NCBI GenBank assembly: GCA_024277695.1 | Contig: JAJRUR010000143.1 | Location: 1-5,800, forward strand | Reading direction: 5' to 3' | DNA: 5,800 nucleotides | Origin: Bacteroidota bacterium | GTDB taxonomy: Bacteria; Bacteroidota; Bacteroidia; Chitinophagales; Saprospiraceae | Shown here: piece after piece, positions 4,160 through 5,800 of the stretch | Position numbering within the stretch: the stretch's first letter is position 1 | Layout: each line of letters opens with the position of its first letter | Made by a program: the position numbers and the translations under genes | The notes under the pieces: model-generated | Databases searched by the model: none | What the model saw: the letters and a program-made list of their open reading frames with translations, nothing else | What the model was told of the DNA's origin: nothing

Positions 4160-5329
4160 TTACAAAATTTTATGTTTTGACAACTCTGCTCGGAGTTTTT
4201 TTATAGAATCTCCGCGAAAGAGGATTTTGCCTTCGGGACTTAACATAATATACTCCGGATAGCTGAATACTTGGAACTGACGAATTAGTGAGGCATCACC
4301 GCTAAACTTTTGGATGATCTGTGGAAGCTCCAATCCATACTCTGATGCTACGGTATAGACATCCTCGAGCATTCCTTTTTGTCTAACCAAAGGTACTCCA
4401 TAAAAGCGGATATTGGACTTGAGAATTAGTTCATTAGCTAAATCTACCGTCTCCGGCAGATGTTTGATACAGGGATGGCACCAATCTCCCCAAAAATAAA
4501 ATAGAGAATATACGGCAGATGTATGATACTCCCAGTCATTTTGGTAGTACTTGTTCTGCCGTATATTCTTGTCCAGTTCTTTTTGATCAATGTAGTAGCC
4601 CTTTTTATAACCGATTAAATGGTTGGGGTCCTCAAGCTTGACAAATTTAATCGTTTTATTAATTATGTCTAGATCTGTAAGCAAATAAGCTTGATTATTA
4701 TACTTAAAAGCTTCATCTATTAAATATCTTTTTTTGACATCTTTATAATAAATCACAAAATGCGGCCAATATATACCTGCAAATATATTGACATCTACAG
4801 CAGTATCCAATAAGGAAAGCCTTGCCTTGTAATTTAATAATGGATAAATGTTTATTTCTGTTGACCTTTTATAAAATTCTACCTCTACAGGCATGTCAAG
4901 ATAACTAGAATCAATAAATAGTACATTAATGTTTAAATTAAAAGGTGGCTTCTTAAATACAAGAGTCTCATCATCCGCTAAAGTCCTATTATGGTTTTGA
5001 TCAACAATTATAGTATATTGACGCAACAAGTCATTTTTCTCGATGTGAACCAACATTATTGAATCCAATAAATTTTTTGATATTTCTTCTATGCCAATAA
5101 AGTATTTTAGATTGACTGAATATGATCTACAAACTGACTCCTTAAAGTTCGAATAATGTAGCAAGCAAGTCGTATCAGCAACTGTACCGCGATTAAAGGC
5201 TAACAAACCTGCAGACCAAGCATCAGCCTTTGTTATTTCACACTTCCGTAATTGAATATCGATTGTATCCTGCGCTGTGAGGCAAGAACAACTCAATATA
5301 ATAATAAAGATGAGTTTATATATTCTCAT
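4160..5329 (-). CDS. Secreted thioredoxin-fold (TlpA-like) protein, 389 aa
   Basis: The C-terminal domain, about residues 275-387, is a thioredoxin/TlpA-like thiol-disulfide fold. It has FYFWGDWCHPCIKHLPE with active-site C284-H-P-C287, a cis-proline candidate at SYP358, and the closing strand pattern YIMLSPEGKILFRG. The N-terminus (MRIYKLIFIIILSCSCLTAQ) is a signal peptide. Cleavage before Gln20 is likely, though Cys14 or Cys16 could instead be lipidated, so the anchoring is uncertain. Residues 21-270 are not recognised. They contain D110-x-N112-x-N114 followed by D119-D120-E121, an EF-hand-like loop, and three cysteines (30, 55, 67). The protein should act in the periplasm as a reductase, isomerase or oxidase; the direction cannot be told from sequence. 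It starts two bases after the stop of the upstream Cys-rich lipoprotein, so the two are surely co-transcribed and probably translationally coupled. G+C is about 28% over roughly residues 57-217 against about 41% in the thioredoxin domain. Confidence 0.88.
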   Translation of the reverse strand: MRIYKLIFIIILSCSCLTAQDTIDIQLRKCEITKADAWSAGLLAFNRGTVADTTCLLHYSNFKESVCRSYSVNLKYFIGIEEISKNLLDSIMLVHIEKNDLLRQYTIIVDQNHNRTLADDETLVFKKPPFNLNINVLFIDSSYLDMPVEVEFYKRSTEINIYPLLNYKARLSLLDTAVDVNIFAGIYWPHFVIYYKDVKKRYLIDEAFKYNNQAYLLTDLDIINKTIKFVKLEDPNHLIGYKKGYYIDQKELDKNIRQNKYYQNDWEYHTSAVYSLFYFWGDWCHPCIKHLPETVDLANELILKSNIRFYGVPLVRQKGMLEDVYTVASEYGLELPQIIQKFSGDASLIRQFQVFSYPEYIMLSPEGKILFRGDSIKKLRAELSKHKIL

Positions 5330-5331
5330 AA

Positions 5332-5733
5332 TTATGTCGCATCACGACATTGATCTAAATTATATAAGTTTCCATTGTCGTCTAAGCAACCTATACATAC
5401 TTGACCATTAGGAGCTGATATCACTCCACATTTTGTTGCACCACTGTTGCATTCAAAAGAATCTGCGTAATCAGCCCATTTACAATTTAATACCCGTACT
5501 CCTATTTGACTTTCCTCACTTAACCATCCCAGATCGATCATTTTTTGTATTTCTGACTCGGTAGGTAATCGATATTTTGTCGATAGTACGCGCTCACCAT
5601 CTATCAATTTATACACATACAATTCTTCCGGCCAGGCAGGCTTCACTTCCTCATCCTTTGCACAGCTAAATACCACCAATCCGATCAACAATACACATAC
5701 CAAAGCTACTAAATAATTTGATAAATTTTTCAT
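5332..5733 (-). CDS. Small cysteine-rich lipoprotein, 133 aa
   Basis: I do not recognise the family. The N-terminus is a lipoprotein signal peptide: MKNLSNYL, a hydrophobic core at about 9-22, and lipobox V21-F22-S23 before Cys24. The residues after it, C-A-K-D-E-E, resemble the lipoprotein export signal (lysine followed by acidic residues) described for surface lipoproteins in Capnocytophaga and other Bacteroidota. Surface display is therefore plausible. The mature protein has a polar N-terminal half with a helix-like TESEIQKMIDLGWLSEES segment (58-75), then a C-terminal part holding six cysteines (84, 95, 102, 113, 116, 129) within 46 residues, including CIGC at 113-116 and an acidic DDNGN loop (118-122). 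An even number of cysteines suggests three disulfides; metal binding is an alternative. The gene leads the thioredoxin-fold gene by two bases, which fits a redox-folding link. No TAnnTTTG element is seen upstream, so its promoter may lie beyond the window. Confidence 0.85.
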   Translation of the reverse strand: MKNLSNYLVALVCVLLIGLVVFSCAKDEEVKPAWPEELYVYKLIDGERVLSTKYRLPTESEIQKMIDLGWLSEESQIGVRVLNCKWADYADSFECNSGATKCGVISAPNGQVCIGCLDDNGNLYNLDQCRDAT

Positions 5734-5770
5734 AATACTATAAATTTTTTGTGATCCCTACTTCTTGATC

Positions 5771-5793
5771 CGGGAGTTTCGGGATGCCTCCCG
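5771..5793. repeat. GC-rich inverted repeat upstream of the lipoprotein/thioredoxin pair
   Basis: CGGGAG (5771-5776) pairs with CTCCCG (5788-5793) around 11 bases. A second CGGGA (5780-5784) can instead pair with the same TCCCG (5789-5793) around a 4-base loop, so the two stems exclude each other. There is no U tract on either strand. It may be a terminator-like end of an upstream gene outside the window, a leader structure, or the edge of a dispersed repeat: CCCGTCAC at the right end also occurs at the start of the repeat at 3688. Confidence 0.4.
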
Positions 5794-5800
5794 TCACGTA

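Overview
The window looks like an ordinary chromosomal segment of a Bacteroidota bacterium, possibly of the Saprospiria/Sphingobacteriia side; I cannot fix the genus. The reasons are promoter -7 elements of the TAnnTTTG type close to start codons, weak or absent Shine-Dalgarno sequences, several lipoprotein or secreted-protein genes, a short stand-alone PspC protein of the type seen in this phylum, and moderate to low G+C.

Layout. Bases 1-105 (minus) are the first 35 codons of a low-specificity L-threonine aldolase that runs off the window. Bases 181-975 (minus) encode an unrecognised lipoprotein with its own promoter. Bases 976-1413 are mostly non-coding. They hold a possible 54-codon ORF, an AT-rich stretch with perfect palindromes, and the lepA promoter. 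Bases 1414-3207 (plus) are lepA (EF4), the only well-known complete gene and the only clear plus-strand gene. It converges on a 73-residue PspC-domain membrane protein at 3259-3480 (minus). Bases 3601-4125 are a dense patch of non-coding repeats: GC-rich hairpins, three copies of a CGTCACTGCGAGG...GAAGCAGTC interspersed repeat, and a 61-bp tandem repeat with an inner 16-bp repeat. Bases 4160-5733 (minus) form a two-gene unit with a 2-base gap: a lipoprotein with six cysteines in its C-terminal half, then a secreted thioredoxin-fold protein with a WCHPC active site. Bases 5734-5800 hold a GC-rich inverted repeat.

How the genes relate. lepA (ribosome back-translocation/biogenesis GTPase), the threonine aldolase and the PspC protein appear to be independent, single-gene units. 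The clearest functional link is the pair at 4160-5733, where a periplasmic thiol-disulfide protein is made together with a cysteine-rich envelope lipoprotein. A redox partnership is an inference.

I found no convincing new defence, mobile or RNA system. The points most worth a second look are the lipoprotein/thioredoxin pair, the sharp internal G+C change in the thioredoxin gene, the nested repeat patch, and a promoter that would make the lepA mRNA leaderless or nearly so.
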